Below the pieces are notes generated by a model. The model was given only the letters and a program-made list of their open reading frames with translations, ran no database searches and was not told where the DNA came from. Positions 17,393-26,155 of a stretch of DNA of 47,955 nucleotides are shown here, piece by piece. The translations under genes and the position numbers were made by a program. The DNA lies in the NCBI GenBank assembly GCA_022826725.1, contig JAJDUF010000017.1, forward strand, positions 1 to 47,955. Direction: 5' to 3'. Position 1 is the stretch's first letter. Each line of letters begins with the position of its first letter. The stretch comes from Chloroflexota bacterium. GTDB lineage: Bacteria; Chloroflexota; UBA11872; UBA12225; JAJDUF01.

Positions 17393-17430
17393 TACTCCCC
17401 TTCCCTCCAGGGAAGGGGCCGGGGGTTAGG
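17393..17430. repeat. Intergenic palindromic repeat, type B variant (CCCTTCCCTCCAGGGAAGGGG)
   Basis: Palindrome CCCCTTCCCTCCAGGGAAGG followed by GGCCGGGGGTTAGG, between the divergent dehydratase and sulfatase genes. A similar sequence is at 20115-20151. The remaining sequence to 17500 holds AGGGGAGG, the ribosome binding site of the sulfatase. Confidence 0.65.
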
Positions 17431-17500
17431 TTCAACCCCTCAGATATTATCCCAGCATATCCGAAGCAGCCATGTAGAGTAGCCCAGCAGGGGAGGATCC

Positions 17501-19000
17501 ATGACGACACAGACCACTGCCCGCCCGAACATCCTGATGATTATGACCGACCAGCAGCAGTACGCAACGGCCGGCCCGGCAGCGCTCGGCCGCTCACCGG
17601 CGCTGGAGCGGCTGGCCGCGGAGGGCCTCTGGTTCCGCCGCGCCTATACCGCCACCACGCCCTGCTCGCCGGCGCGCGCCTCCATCGTCACCGGCCTGTA
17701 CCCGCACGCGAACGGTATGTTGAATAACTGCCACGTGCCCTACGCCATCGCCCGCGAAATCCGCCCCGAATGCGCTACCTGGGGCAGCCACCTGTCCGCG
17801 GCGGGCTACAGAATGCGCTACGTCGGCAAGTGGCACGTCGGCTGGACCCAGGGACCCGCCGACCTCGGTTTCGACAGCGAAAATCGGCAATTCGATGCCG
17901 CCGCGTACCGACACCGGTTGGGGCTGCGCGAGAATGGCGGCACCGCGGATGAGTGGGGCTTCACCGATGCCGGCGGCCTCTACTGGCGGCACTACGGTCG
18001 GGAAGCCGGGCCACCCGCAGCCACCGGCACGGCGGCGCAGGCCGCCGCGGGGCTGGAGCAGTTGCGCGCGCTGACCGACGAGGCGGACGAACGCCCCTGG
18101 TTCCTCTGGACCAACTTCAGCGGCCCACACAACCCCTACTTGGTGCCGGAACCGTATGCCTCGCTGTATGACTGGCGCGACGTGCCCCTACCGCCAAGCT
18201 ACCACGACTCTGGCGATGGCAAGCCGGCCTACGTGCGCCGCGTCCGCGATTCGTGGTTCGGTGACATCACCGAGGAGCACACCCGTAAGTCCATCGCCCA
18301 CTATTGGGGCTACTGCACGATGATTGACCACTATGTCGGCGAGCTATTGGCGTTCCTCGACGAAAGTGGGCAAGCCGAGCACACCTTGGTCGTGTTCACG
18401 TCCGACCACGGCGACATGATGGGCGCGCATGGGCTGTGGTTCAAGGACGTGTATCCCTACGAGGAGACCCACCGCATGCCCCTGCTGATGCGCTGGCCGG
18501 GGACGATCGCGCCCGGTTCGGTGTGCGATGCTTACGCCCGCACCCTCGACCTCGGCCCGACCTACCTGGAGATCGCCGGCGCCCGTCAACTAACACCGAG
18601 TCACGGCCGGTCGCTGCTGCCGATCCTGACCGATGCACCCGACGCTGCGTCGCCCCTGGAGCGGCGCGAGTTGTTCATGGAAGATCACGGCAACATCTTC
18701 AACTTCACGCAGCGGCAGGTACTCGACGGTCGCTACAAGTTCGTTTTCAACGCCTTCGACTTCGATGAACTGTACGATCTGGAAACTGATCCCCACGAGC
18801 TGCACAACCTGGCCCAGGACCGGAGCCACCGCGACACCTACGAGCGGCTCGCGGACCGGCTGTGGGACTGGATGCTGATGCTCGAAGACCCGTACAGCGG
18901 GCGCCCCTACGCAGCCAACGTGCTGCTCACGCGCAGCTCACCACCGCCGCTCCGACCCGACCCGCAACCACCCGCATCGGCCCAGCGCGGAGTGCTCTGA
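17501..19000 (+). CDS. Sulfatase (FGly-type, alkaline phosphatase superfamily)
   Basis: 499 aa. The formylglycine signature C-x-P-x-R is intact as C55-S-P-A-R59, followed by ASIVTGLYPHANG. D17 (MTDQQ) and the TSDHGDMMGAHG block contribute calcium ligands, and GKWHVG supplies the Lys/His pair of the active site. No signal peptide is apparent, so the enzyme is probably cytoplasmic or exported by another route. It needs a formylglycine-generating activity encoded elsewhere. The substrate class (glycan, choline or aryl sulfate) is not determinable. The C-terminal 30 residues are Pro-rich. The ATG is preceded by AGGGGAGG. Confidence 0.9.
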   Translation: MTTQTTARPNILMIMTDQQQYATAGPAALGRSPALERLAAEGLWFRRAYTATTPCSPARASIVTGLYPHANGMLNNCHVPYAIAREIRPECATWGSHLSAAGYRMRYVGKWHVGWTQGPADLGFDSENRQFDAAAYRHRLGLRENGGTADEWGFTDAGGLYWRHYGREAGPPAATGTAAQAAAGLEQLRALTDEADERPWFLWTNFSGPHNPYLVPEPYASLYDWRDVPLPPSYHDSGDGKPAYVRRVRDSWFGDITEEHTRKSIAHYWGYCTMIDHYVGELLAFLDESGQAEHTLVVFTSDHGDMMGAHGLWFKDVYPYEETHRMPLLMRWPGTIAPGSVCDAYARTLDLGPTYLEIAGARQLTPSHGRSLLPILTDAPDAASPLERRELFMEDHGNIFNFTQRQVLDGRYKFVFNAFDFDELYDLETDPHELHNLAQDRSHRDTYERLADRLWDWMLMLEDPYSGRPYAANVLLTRSSPPPLRPDPQPPASAQRGVL

Positions 19001-19047
19001 CAAGGGTGGGTTTTCCGGTGCGAGCCAAGCCGTAGGAGCGCCGGTAG

Positions 19048-19081
19048 CCTCTTCCCTATTAGGGATGGGGTTGGGGGTAGG
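19048..19081. repeat. Intergenic repeat, type B-like
   Basis: CTTCCCTATTAGGGATGGGG with the GGGGGTAGG tail, between the convergent sulfatase and SDR genes. It could act as a shared terminator hairpin. Confidence 0.5.
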
Positions 19082-19102
19082 CCCGCCGCTCCACGCGAAA
19101 AC

Positions 19103-19870
19103 CTACCCCAGGGTGCGCCCACCGTCGGCCACGAGCGTCGCTCCGGTCGTGAAGCCGGCGCTCGTGGCCAGGAAGTAGACCAGCTCGGCGATGTCCTCGG
19201 CCGTGCCGCCGCGCTGCAACGGCGTCGTCGCCGCCAGAGTCGGGCCGATGTCCTCCCGACCGGTCCACCAGCGCGTGGCCACGAACCCCGGGGCGATGGC
19301 GTTGACGCGGATTTCCGGCGCCAGCGCCAAGGCCATCGTCTGGGTTACGGAGATGACGGCCGCCTTTGACGCGCAGTACGGGATAGAGCTACCGACCGGC
19401 TTGAACGCAGAGACGGAGGAGATGTTGATGATCGCGCCTTTGCCCTGCGCCTTCATCGGTGCCGCGACCGCCTTGGAAGCGAAGTACACCCCCTTGACGT
19501 TCACCGCCAGCACCCGGTCCCAGTCGGCCTCCGTCAGCGCATCAAGTTCTTCCAGATTCGTATACGGCTTGAAAACCGTCGTCCCGGCGTTGTTGACCAG
19601 CACGTCCACCCGCCCCCAGTTGTCGAGCGTCTGCTGCACGAGGGCGTCAACTTCCGCCGCCTTGGCGACGTTGGCCTGGATCACCAGCGCCTCGCTCCCG
19701 GCGTCGCGCACCAGGCCCGCCGTCTCCTGCGCCTCGTCCGCGGATCGGCTGTAGTTGACGACCACCCGGGCACCGGCGCGCGCGAACGCCAGCGCCGACG
19801 CACGCCCAATCCCCGACGCGCTGCCCGTGACAATTGCGACCTGTCCCGCCATCTCTTGCGTTGCTGCCAT
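19103..19870 (-). CDS. Short-chain dehydrogenase/reductase (SDR), classical type
   Basis: 255 aa NAD(P)-dependent oxidoreductase. TGSASGIG (cofactor loop), NNAG, the catalytic Ser in NISSVSAF and YCASK are all present, and the C-terminus closes with FTTGATLVADGGRTLG. N43 (VVNYSR) follows the second strand, a pattern more often seen with NADP-binding members. GAGGAGG stands five bases before the ATG. Sugar or secondary-alcohol oxidation is likely from context, but SDR substrates cannot be read from sequence. Confidence 0.9.
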   Translation of the reverse strand: MAATQEMAGQVAIVTGSASGIGRASALAFARAGARVVVNYSRSADEAQETAGLVRDAGSEALVIQANVAKAAEVDALVQQTLDNWGRVDVLVNNAGTTVFKPYTNLEELDALTEADWDRVLAVNVKGVYFASKAVAAPMKAQGKGAIINISSVSAFKPVGSSIPYCASKAAVISVTQTMALALAPEIRVNAIAPGFVATRWWTGREDIGPTLAATTPLQRGGTAEDIAELVYFLATSAGFTTGATLVADGGRTLG

Positions 19871-19997
19871 CGTCTCCTCCTCAGGCCGGCTGCCTCAGTG
19901 CCCCGCTACTCGTCACGAGCAGAAATGTCCGGGCACTAGCGCCGCCCTGAGTCTATCCTGGATTAGGCCGCAAGGCGAAAAGGGAAACCGGCCCCCG

Positions 19998-20151
19998 CCA
20001 CTCCCGCGAACGCGGGAATCCAGGGCGGCTGCAGCGCGCTGTGAGCTACGCATACCCTGGACTGCAGCCTCCGCCGCAGCGACGAGAAGATATGAATGAC
20101 GACCGCCGCCACGACTCCCCTTTCCTGGCAGGGAAGGGGCCGGGGGGTAGG
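19998..20151. repeat. Two intergenic repeats (type A at 19998-20022, type B variant at 20115-20151)
   Basis: TCCCGCGAACGCGGGA is a perfect palindrome at 20002-20017. About 90 bp later comes CCCCTTTCCTGGCAGGGAAGG with GGCCGGGGGGTAGG. Apart from these, nothing is visible in the 293-bp gap 19871-20163. Confidence 0.7.
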
Positions 20152-20163
20152 TCCACCTCGCCA

Positions 20164-21174
20164 CTAACCACTCACCACTCTCTGCGGCCGTCCAGTGCGG
20201 GCGGCCTCGTCGAGGGCGTTGCAGATCGCCACGGTCTGCACGCCATCGTGCGCGTCGCACAGCGTCTCCCCGTCCGTGCGAATCGCCTCCAGCAGATTGT
20301 GCAGCATGGAGGCCTTCCGCCGCTCCTCCGCGGGGAGCTCCTGCGTTTCGAGGTAGCCGATCTCGCACCCTCCAAAGTCCACGCGGCCGGTATGCGCGGT
20401 GAACACGGCGCTACGCTCGCCGTCCCACATCTCGTGGAACCACTTGGAGACCCACGGATTGTGGCTGATCCCTTGATCGGTGCTAATCACCGTAGACAGC
20501 CCACCGTTCCGCCACAGGATCGTACCCACCAACCCATCCGGGTATCCGGCGGTGCCCTTGTTCTTAGGATCGAACAGCCGCCCCTCGGCGTACACCCGGT
20601 CGGCGGTGCTGCCCATCAGGTAGGCGAGCAGGTCAACGGTATGAACCGCCGTGCTAATGAGCAGCCCGCCACCGTCGTCTTTGTCCCATATCCAGGTAGA
20701 GCCGGTGCCCGGCGGTTTGAGCGCGTAGTTGCCGGTAGCCAGCTGACCGTGGCTGAGGCGGGGATGGGGGATCAGCTCCTTCCCCTTCTGTACCGTGGGC
20801 GCAATGCGGAACTTGCAGTTGACGATCAGCTTCACGCCGGCCTTGTCCACCGCCTCGGCCACCTCGATAGCCTGCTCACGAGTCTGGCACAGCGGCTTTT
20901 CCACGAGCAGATGCTTGCCGGCCCGCGCCCCGGCCACCGCCAGCGGATGATGGGCGTCATGGTGCGTGGCAATGATGACCAGATCAATGCTGTCGTCGCG
21001 CATAATCCGGCCGGCATCCGTCGTGGCGTAGCGACCGCCAAACTCTGCCCGCGACCGCTCAGCAGCCGCCTCGATCACGTCGCAGAAGGCCACCACCTCA
21101 ACCCCATGCTCCGGGGCGCTCCGCGCATGGCCGCTCCCCATCCCACCACAGCCGATCAATGCCGCTTTCATCAC
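20164..21174 (-). CDS. Gfo/Idh/MocA family oxidoreductase
   Basis: 336 aa. Rossmann motif ALIGCGGMGSGH at residues 5-16 and intact EKP motif at 92-94 (LLVEKPLCQT). STAVHTVDLLAYL holds the conserved substrate-site His and Asp. GTG at 21174 and ATG at 21171 are both possible starts; AAGGGAG is upstream of both. Unlike the Gfo/Idh protein at 11944, the canonical Pro is retained. It probably oxidises a sugar or cyclitol and lies in a minus-strand group with an SDR and a solute-binding protein. Confidence 0.88.
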   Translation of the reverse strand: MMKAALIGCGGMGSGHARSAPEHGVEVVAFCDVIEAAAERSRAEFGGRYATTDAGRIMRDDSIDLVIIATHHDAHHPLAVAGARAGKHLLVEKPLCQTREQAIEVAEAVDKAGVKLIVNCKFRIAPTVQKGKELIPHPRLSHGQLATGNYALKPPGTGSTWIWDKDDGGGLLISTAVHTVDLLAYLMGSTADRVYAEGRLFDPKNKGTAGYPDGLVGTILWRNGGLSTVISTDQGISHNPWVSKWFHEMWDGERSAVFTAHTGRVDFGGCEIGYLETQELPAEERRKASMLHNLLEAIRTDGETLCDAHDGVQTVAICNALDEAARTGRPQRVVSG

Positions 21175-21361
21175 GAAACACTCCCTTGTAGGCGTGACCC
21201 AGTTGTCAGTAGTCAGCAGTCAGTGGCCCCCGCCACTGGATTCCCGCACAGGCCGATAGCTGACGGCTAATAGCTGACAGTTGACAGCCAAACAACGCAA
21301 TACGCCACCAGGGCAAACCCGGTGGCGTATGCTCTCGCTCGCTTGCCGGCCAACGCCGCTA

Positions 21362-22942
21362 TTACCCGGTTCGCTGCTGGAACTCGTCGAGCTTGGCGTT
21401 GATGACGCGGGCCGCCTCGTCCAAGTCGTCCTTCACCGAGCGCAGTTCCTTCCAGCTCGGCCGTGAGACCAGGCTTTGGAAGGTGCCATAGATCTCGGGG
21501 AACTCGGGGTGGAACGGCCGGTACCCGTAGTCCAGCGCATCCACAAAGGTCTTGAACTGCGGCACGTCCTTCAGATTCTGCGCGTACTCCGGCGTCGTAA
21601 GCACCGACTTGCGCGGCGGCAGGAAGAACGTCACGGCCGCGTAATGCGCCGCCGGCTCCGTGCTCGTGAGCCAGCGCATGACCTGCCAAGCGGCATCCTG
21701 TTGCTGGCTGCTCGTCTTGAACATGGCCGTGTTCTGGCCCAGGTTGGCGATGAACGGCTGCTTCTTTGTGGGGGAGGGCGCGACGTACATGTTCTCCAAG
21801 CCGCCGATCCGCTCGGCCCACTGCACTACGCGATACGCGCTTGTCTCCCACTCCATGGCGATGGTGCCACTGGGGAAGTTGGGGTTTTCCAACCCCGCGG
21901 CCTTGATGATGTCCGGGTGCGGCGCATGGACCTGGTGCTTATGCACCAAGTCGGCGGTATACTGCATCGCCTCCACGCCCTCCGGGCTATTGAAGGCGAC
22001 TTTCGTCCGGTCCTCGTTGAAGTATTCGCCGCCGTTCTCCTTGAGCAGATTGATGAAGCCCGAGGCCCGCTGCACCAAGCCGGTCATCGCCCACTTGCCG
22101 GTCTCGATACCGGGGCCGAGGAACTGCTGGAGCTTTTTCAGGTACTCCACCCAGTCGTCCCAGGTGTAGCCCAGCTTCAGAGTGTCCAGGCCGGCTTCCC
22201 GCACGTAGGCAAGGTTCGTGTAGGGCAGGTTGGAGTTCGTTTCCTGGGGCAAGCTCCACAGCTTGCCCTGCCAGTAGCTCGACTCCAACAGGTGCGGATA
22301 GAAGTCATCCATCGTGTCGGCATACTCCTTGTCCGCCTTGATGAACGTCCCCTCCAGCTCCACCACCATATCGCGGAGTCCATATACCCCCTTGTCCCAA
22401 TAGGCGCTGTGCAGCAGATCGGGCGGCACGCCCGCCGCGTAGCTGGCAATCACCTTGGCAGTATTCGTCGTGCCCTGCCCGGATAGCGGCTCCAGGCCCA
22501 TCGTGATGTTCGTGCCCTGCGCGTTCCACTGGTTGGTCAGGTCCAGGAAGCCGGTACCGCGCTCGCTCATGTTGGCACCGGCCCGCCAGAAGTAGGTCCA
22601 CAGGACGACCCGCCGCAGCGGTGCCGCCTTGGCCGGCACCTCGACCGTCTTCTCAACGACCACCGGTCTGTCTACGGTGACTACCTTCTCGACGACCACC
22701 GGCTTTTCGACCGTGACCACCTTCTCCTGCACGATAGTCTGCGTCTGCCCCGCTGACCCGGTGGCACCCTTGGCGCCCGCGGCCCCGGTCGCGCCCCGCT
22801 CACCCTGCGCGCCGGCTGGCCCCGCCGGCCCCGCCGGTCCCTGCACGTAGCGGACCTCGATCTCGCCACAAGCAGCAGCCAGCAGCCCACCTAAAGTGGC
22901 CGCTGCGCCTCCCAGATACCGTCGGCGGATCACGCTTGCCAT
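21362..22942 (-). CDS. Extracellular solute-binding lipoprotein (ABC type 1) with a collagen-like segment
   Basis: 526 aa. A twin-arginine-like signal (IRRRYLGG) and lipobox ending at C25 (LLAAAC) anchor it outside the membrane. Residues 35-67 are eleven Gly-x-y triplets (GPAGPAGPAGAQGERG...), then a Val/Glu/Lys repeat linker (EKVVTVEKPVVVEK...) to about residue 102, then the family 1 binding domain for sugars or similar solutes. The start at 22942 follows GAGGGGGA; earlier codons lack a signal peptide. No permease or ATPase genes are in the window, so it is an orphan binding protein or its transporter lies elsewhere. The linker style is common in Chloroflexota lipoproteins. Confidence 0.85.
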   Translation of the reverse strand: MASVIRRRYLGGAAATLGGLLAAACGEIEVRYVQGPAGPAGPAGAQGERGATGAAGAKGATGSAGQTQTIVQEKVVTVEKPVVVEKVVTVDRPVVVEKTVEVPAKAAPLRRVVLWTYFWRAGANMSERGTGFLDLTNQWNAQGTNITMGLEPLSGQGTTNTAKVIASYAAGVPPDLLHSAYWDKGVYGLRDMVVELEGTFIKADKEYADTMDDFYPHLLESSYWQGKLWSLPQETNSNLPYTNLAYVREAGLDTLKLGYTWDDWVEYLKKLQQFLGPGIETGKWAMTGLVQRASGFINLLKENGGEYFNEDRTKVAFNSPEGVEAMQYTADLVHKHQVHAPHPDIIKAAGLENPNFPSGTIAMEWETSAYRVVQWAERIGGLENMYVAPSPTKKQPFIANLGQNTAMFKTSSQQQDAAWQVMRWLTSTEPAAHYAAVTFFLPPRKSVLTTPEYAQNLKDVPQFKTFVDALDYGYRPFHPEFPEIYGTFQSLVSRPSWKELRSVKDDLDEAARVINAKLDEFQQRTG

Positions 22943-23339
22943 TGGCTTCCCCCTCTCGCTACGCGCTCCCCCTGAGGAGCGGCTCATACGCTCGCCCAGT
23001 GACGCGACGCCCGGCGAGCCTCAGGCGTCCCACCCGTGCCCCGTGCTCTCTGGCGGCAGGGGCAGTAGCCTCAGCATACTCCGAAGCGCTGGTCATTGCA
23101 AGAATCTGTAGTTACGAGAGACATGCAAACACAAAGAGGGTATTATTATCAACCCTCCCGGCCTCTTCCTTGGTAGGCAAGGATCGTCCGTGCGGCGACC
23201 AGCGGCCGCGCCCTCTCCCAGTGGGAGGAGGGTTAGAGTGAGGGCCGGTGAGACGGCAGGAACGACGGGGAACACACTCCCCCCTCTCTATCGCTTGGCG
23301 ATGGAGAGGGGGCCGGGGGGTGAGGCGAGGCGCCCCGGC
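22943..23339. other. 397-bp intergenic region with repeats and an A+T-rich stretch
   Basis: Contains an A+T-rich stretch at about 23100-23155, probably holding the promoter of the binding-protein gene, although no convincing -35/-10 pair stands out. A short hairpin GAGGGT/ACCCTC flanks TATTATTATC near 23137-23158. Two repeats lie at 23211-23245 and 23278-23326 (type B). No gene is apparent. Confidence 0.5.
23278..23326. repeat. Intergenic palindromic repeat, type B
   Basis: CCCCCTCTCTATCGC...GATGGAGAGGGGGCCGGGGGGTGAGG immediately downstream of the amidohydrolase stop codon; a shorter relative is at 23211-23245. Confidence 0.7.
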
Positions 23340-24212
23340 TCAGATGCCGTACAGACGCTCGGCGTTGCCGGAGAACATAGCGATCCGCTCGTCTTGGCTG
23401 AAGTCCGCGACGATCTCCGTATAGGCGGCGATCAGCGCGTCGTAGGTGCTGAAGAGCTTGTCCACCGGCCAGTTGGTGCCAAACATGCAGCGCTCCGGCC
23501 CGAACGCCTCGATGCAGTACCGCACCCACGGCCGGATACTCTCGACGGTCCACCGCCAGTCGCACATGCCCAGACCGGAGATCTTGCACACCACGTTCTC
23601 GGACTCGGCCAGCGTGGTCATGCCCTGCTTCCAGTGCTGGAAGTACTCGTCCGTCCGCTGCTTCGGAAATCCACAGTGATCCAGCACCGCGACGACATTC
23701 GGGTACTTGCGAGTCAGGTCGCGCAGCTTTTCCATGTCTTCCCACTCGACATCGAGGCTGGCGATGAGGTTGAACCGCTCCAGGAGCGCGTAGCCGCGCT
23801 GGAAGTCCGGATCAACCAGGTAGTCGCCGTCGGAGAAGTCACGAATGCCTTTGACGCGGGAGAACTCGCAGTGGCGCGCGAGTTCCTCGGCAACGTCGGC
23901 CTTCTTCAGGTTGCTGTAGGCCACAATGCCGTGCGGGAACCCGGTCCGCTCGCCGGCTGCCGAGAGCCAGGCGCTCTCCTGCACCGGGTCCTCGATCCCC
24001 AGCGCCGCCTGCACGTGGATCGCCTTCGTTACGTTCGCGTCACGAGTCTCGGCGATGAAGTCCTCGGCCAGATAGTTCTTGCCCTTCAGCCGGTCAAGTT
24101 GCTCGCGGAGTTGGGGATGCACAAAATCGGGTTGCAGCCACGAGTAGGCGAGGTCAGGATGCTGGAGGTCCCAGAAGTGTACGTGCGTGTCCACGAATGC
24201 GAGTTTGCTCAC
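23340..24212 (-). CDS. Amidohydrolase-2 family hydrolase (COG3618-like, possible sugar lactonase)
   Basis: 290 aa TIM-barrel metal hydrolase. D8-x-H10-x-H12 (DTHVHFW) is the N-terminal metal motif; the following Trp is typical of the L-fucono/L-rhamnono-lactonase-like group. LDHCGFPK and FGTNWPVDKL give the remaining His and Asp ligands. The GTG start at 24212 is preceded by GAGGAGGGA. With nearby sugar dehydrogenases and dehydratases a lactonase role is plausible, but the family also contains decarboxylases and 2-pyrone hydrolases. Confidence 0.83.
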   Translation of the reverse strand: MSKLAFVDTHVHFWDLQHPDLAYSWLQPDFVHPQLREQLDRLKGKNYLAEDFIAETRDANVTKAIHVQAALGIEDPVQESAWLSAAGERTGFPHGIVAYSNLKKADVAEELARHCEFSRVKGIRDFSDGDYLVDPDFQRGYALLERFNLIASLDVEWEDMEKLRDLTRKYPNVVAVLDHCGFPKQRTDEYFQHWKQGMTTLAESENVVCKISGLGMCDWRWTVESIRPWVRYCIEAFGPERCMFGTNWPVDKLFSTYDALIAAYTEIVADFSQDERIAMFSGNAERLYGI

Positions 24213-24297
24213 GGTCCCTCCTCATCTCGGTTACGGCCGAATATGGGTGGATTGTACGGTCACGCAGCGAACAACGGCAAAGCGCGGTCCCTCGGAG

Positions 24298-24303
24298 TAT
24301 AAT
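24298..24303 (+). promoter_or_regulatory. Candidate -10 box (TATAAT) of the SDR gene at 24335
   Basis: Perfect TATAAT 31 bp before the start codon; no recognisable -35 element is 16-18 bp upstream. Similar boxes (TAGAAT) stand 28-34 bp before two other short-leader genes here. Confidence 0.35.
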
Positions 24304-24334
24304 CCCGGCGAGCACAACTCAAGGCGGAACCCGA

Positions 24335-25147
24335 ATGATGACACGAACCCCACCAACGCCCCGGCGGGCGCTGATTACCGGCGGTGCGAGCGGCTTCGGC
24401 TTGGGAGTCGCCCGCGCGCTGCTGGACCAGGGAGCCAGCGTCGCTATCGGTGATCTACACGCCGGCCGGCTGCGCGAGGCGGCTCAGGCGCTCGCTGCCG
24501 GCGAGCAGCTCCTCCCCCTCGCCCTCGACGTGACCGCCCCCGACTCCGTCCGCGCCGCGGTCAGCGCCTGCGAGACGGCCTTTGGCGGACTGGACACGCT
24601 GGTCAATAGCGCCGGGGTCATCAGGATCACCGCGCTTGACGACATCAGCGAGCAGGAGTGGGATTGGGTCGTCGGCGTAGACCTCAAGGGCGTGTTTCTG
24701 TGCTCGCAGGCCGCCGCCCCGCTGCTACGGCAGAGCGGCCGGGGCCGGATCGTGAACCTCAGCTCGGACGCCGGCAAAGTCGGCTTCCCCAACATCGCGC
24801 CCTACGTCGCCGCCAAGCATGGGGTCATCGGCTTAACCAAGTCGCTGGCCGCCGAGCTGGCCCCCTTCAAGGTCACGGTCAACTGTATCTGTCCGGTGGG
24901 CACCCCCGAGACCACGATGGGCCAGGACGTGCTGCGGATGAAAGTCAGCAGCACCGGGGCAAGCGCGGAGCAACTCATGGCAGCCACCGCCGCCAACGTC
25001 CCACTCGGCCGCAGCGGCACCGTGGAAGACGTGGTCCACGCCGTCATGTTTCTTCTGTCCGACGAGGCCACCTTCCTCACCGGGGGCACCATTGACGTGG
25101 ACGGCGGCCTCATCAACACCGCCCCCATCCGCGGCACCGCCGGCTAG
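24335..25147 (+). CDS. Short-chain dehydrogenase/reductase (SDR), classical type
   Basis: 270 aa. TGGASGFG (cofactor loop), D51-region acidic residue in AIGDLH pointing to NAD rather than NADP, NSAG in place of NNAG, catalytic Ser in NLSSDAG and YVAAK. The C-terminal GGTIDVDGG closes the fold. The start at 24335 is preceded by AAGGCGG; an upstream open frame overlaps the divergent amidohydrolase start and has no ribosome binding site. It is convergent with the fourth PhyH gene, the stop codons being four bases apart. Confidence 0.88.
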   Translation: MMTRTPPTPRRALITGGASGFGLGVARALLDQGASVAIGDLHAGRLREAAQALAAGEQLLPLALDVTAPDSVRAAVSACETAFGGLDTLVNSAGVIRITALDDISEQEWDWVVGVDLKGVFLCSQAAAPLLRQSGRGRIVNLSSDAGKVGFPNIAPYVAAKHGVIGLTKSLAAELAPFKVTVNCICPVGTPETTMGQDVLRMKVSSTGASAEQLMAATAANVPLGRSGTVEDVVHAVMFLLSDEATFLTGGTIDVDGGLINTAPIRGTAG

Positions 25148-25151
25148 TTGC

Positions 25152-26012
25152 CTATCGCTCGGCCAAGTGCGTCCAGCCCCACTTGTGCAGCGGCGCCACC
25201 AGTCGTTGCAACCGCGGTCGGTCGCTCTGAAGCACGGCGTCCTCGTGCAACCTGCCCTGGAGTCGGTTACCGATCGCGCTCCACTCCCGCCGGAACACCG
25301 CGGCTGCCTCCGCCGTCCGCGGGGCCGTGTAGTAGTTGAGCGTGAACATCCGCCGCCCCACGTGACCACCAAAGGAGCCGTGAAAGAGGTGCTGATCGAA
25401 CAGCACCACGTCACCTGGCCGGGATTCCACCGCATACGCCGGGAGGTCTTCCGGCTGCACGCCAAATGCTGGTTGGTCCACGTCAATTCCCTGCTCGCGG
25501 TAAGAGTCGAGTATTTCCGGGTCGAGCACGCCCTCGGCGATGTTCTGTTTGATTCTTCCGATCCTCAAGATTCCCAGCTCTCCGTGCAGGGGTTGGCGGT
25601 GTGAGCCGGGGATAAACCGTAAACAACCTGTCTCACGGGTCACCGGGTCCAGGTACAGAGCCACCTTGATCCGCCCGCCCGTCACGAACTCGGTGGCGTC
25701 CGGGTGCCACTGCGTATCACCCACGTAGTAGTTCCCATCGGAAGCCCACCACATCACCTCCGCCCCGATGAGCTGCTCGACCGGCTCATAGATGCGGTCG
25801 TCGTCAATCAGTCTCCGCAGGGCCGGCCGCCGCTCGACGCACCCGCCCACCGCGTAGCGCTTATCGCCGCGGAAGGGCTTGCCGGCGAGGCCCTCGGTCA
25901 TCACCGCCTCGAACTCGGCGTCAATGACGACCATCTCCTCAGCGGAGAACAACTGCCGAAACACGAGAAACCCGAACGTCTCGTAAAACGCGACCTGTTG
26001 TGCAGTTAGCAT
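25152..26012 (-). CDS. Phytanoyl-CoA dioxygenase (PhyH) family protein
   Basis: 286 aa. H103-x-D105 (QWHPDATEF) and the distal His in LFHGSFGGH make up the Fe(II) triad. It is a paralogue of the PhyH protein at 10013 (same motif positions, shared ETFGF/RSFGF opening, same WHPD and LFHG/LWHG context), separated from it by 14 kb. GGGAG precedes the ATG. Downstream of it on the same strand nothing follows; upstream lie the enolase-superfamily and PTE-like genes, so the three could be one minus-strand group with gaps of 45-145 bp. Confidence 0.88.
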   Translation of the reverse strand: MLTAQQVAFYETFGFLVFRQLFSAEEMVVIDAEFEAVMTEGLAGKPFRGDKRYAVGGCVERRPALRRLIDDDRIYEPVEQLIGAEVMWWASDGNYYVGDTQWHPDATEFVTGGRIKVALYLDPVTRETGCLRFIPGSHRQPLHGELGILRIGRIKQNIAEGVLDPEILDSYREQGIDVDQPAFGVQPEDLPAYAVESRPGDVVLFDQHLFHGSFGGHVGRRMFTLNYYTAPRTAEAAAVFRREWSAIGNRLQGRLHEDAVLQSDRPRLQRLVAPLHKWGWTHLAER

Positions 26013-26155
26013 CTCACCGCTCCCGAAGGCATCTTAGGCTTCTTTCATTCTCGCCACAAGGGTGCGTTTTTCGTATGGAGAAGCGAGCCTACCCCTCCCT
26101 GAGAAAGGTTGCCTTAATCGGGTGGGGCAGTAAGCGGCTGCCTACGTCGTCGTTC

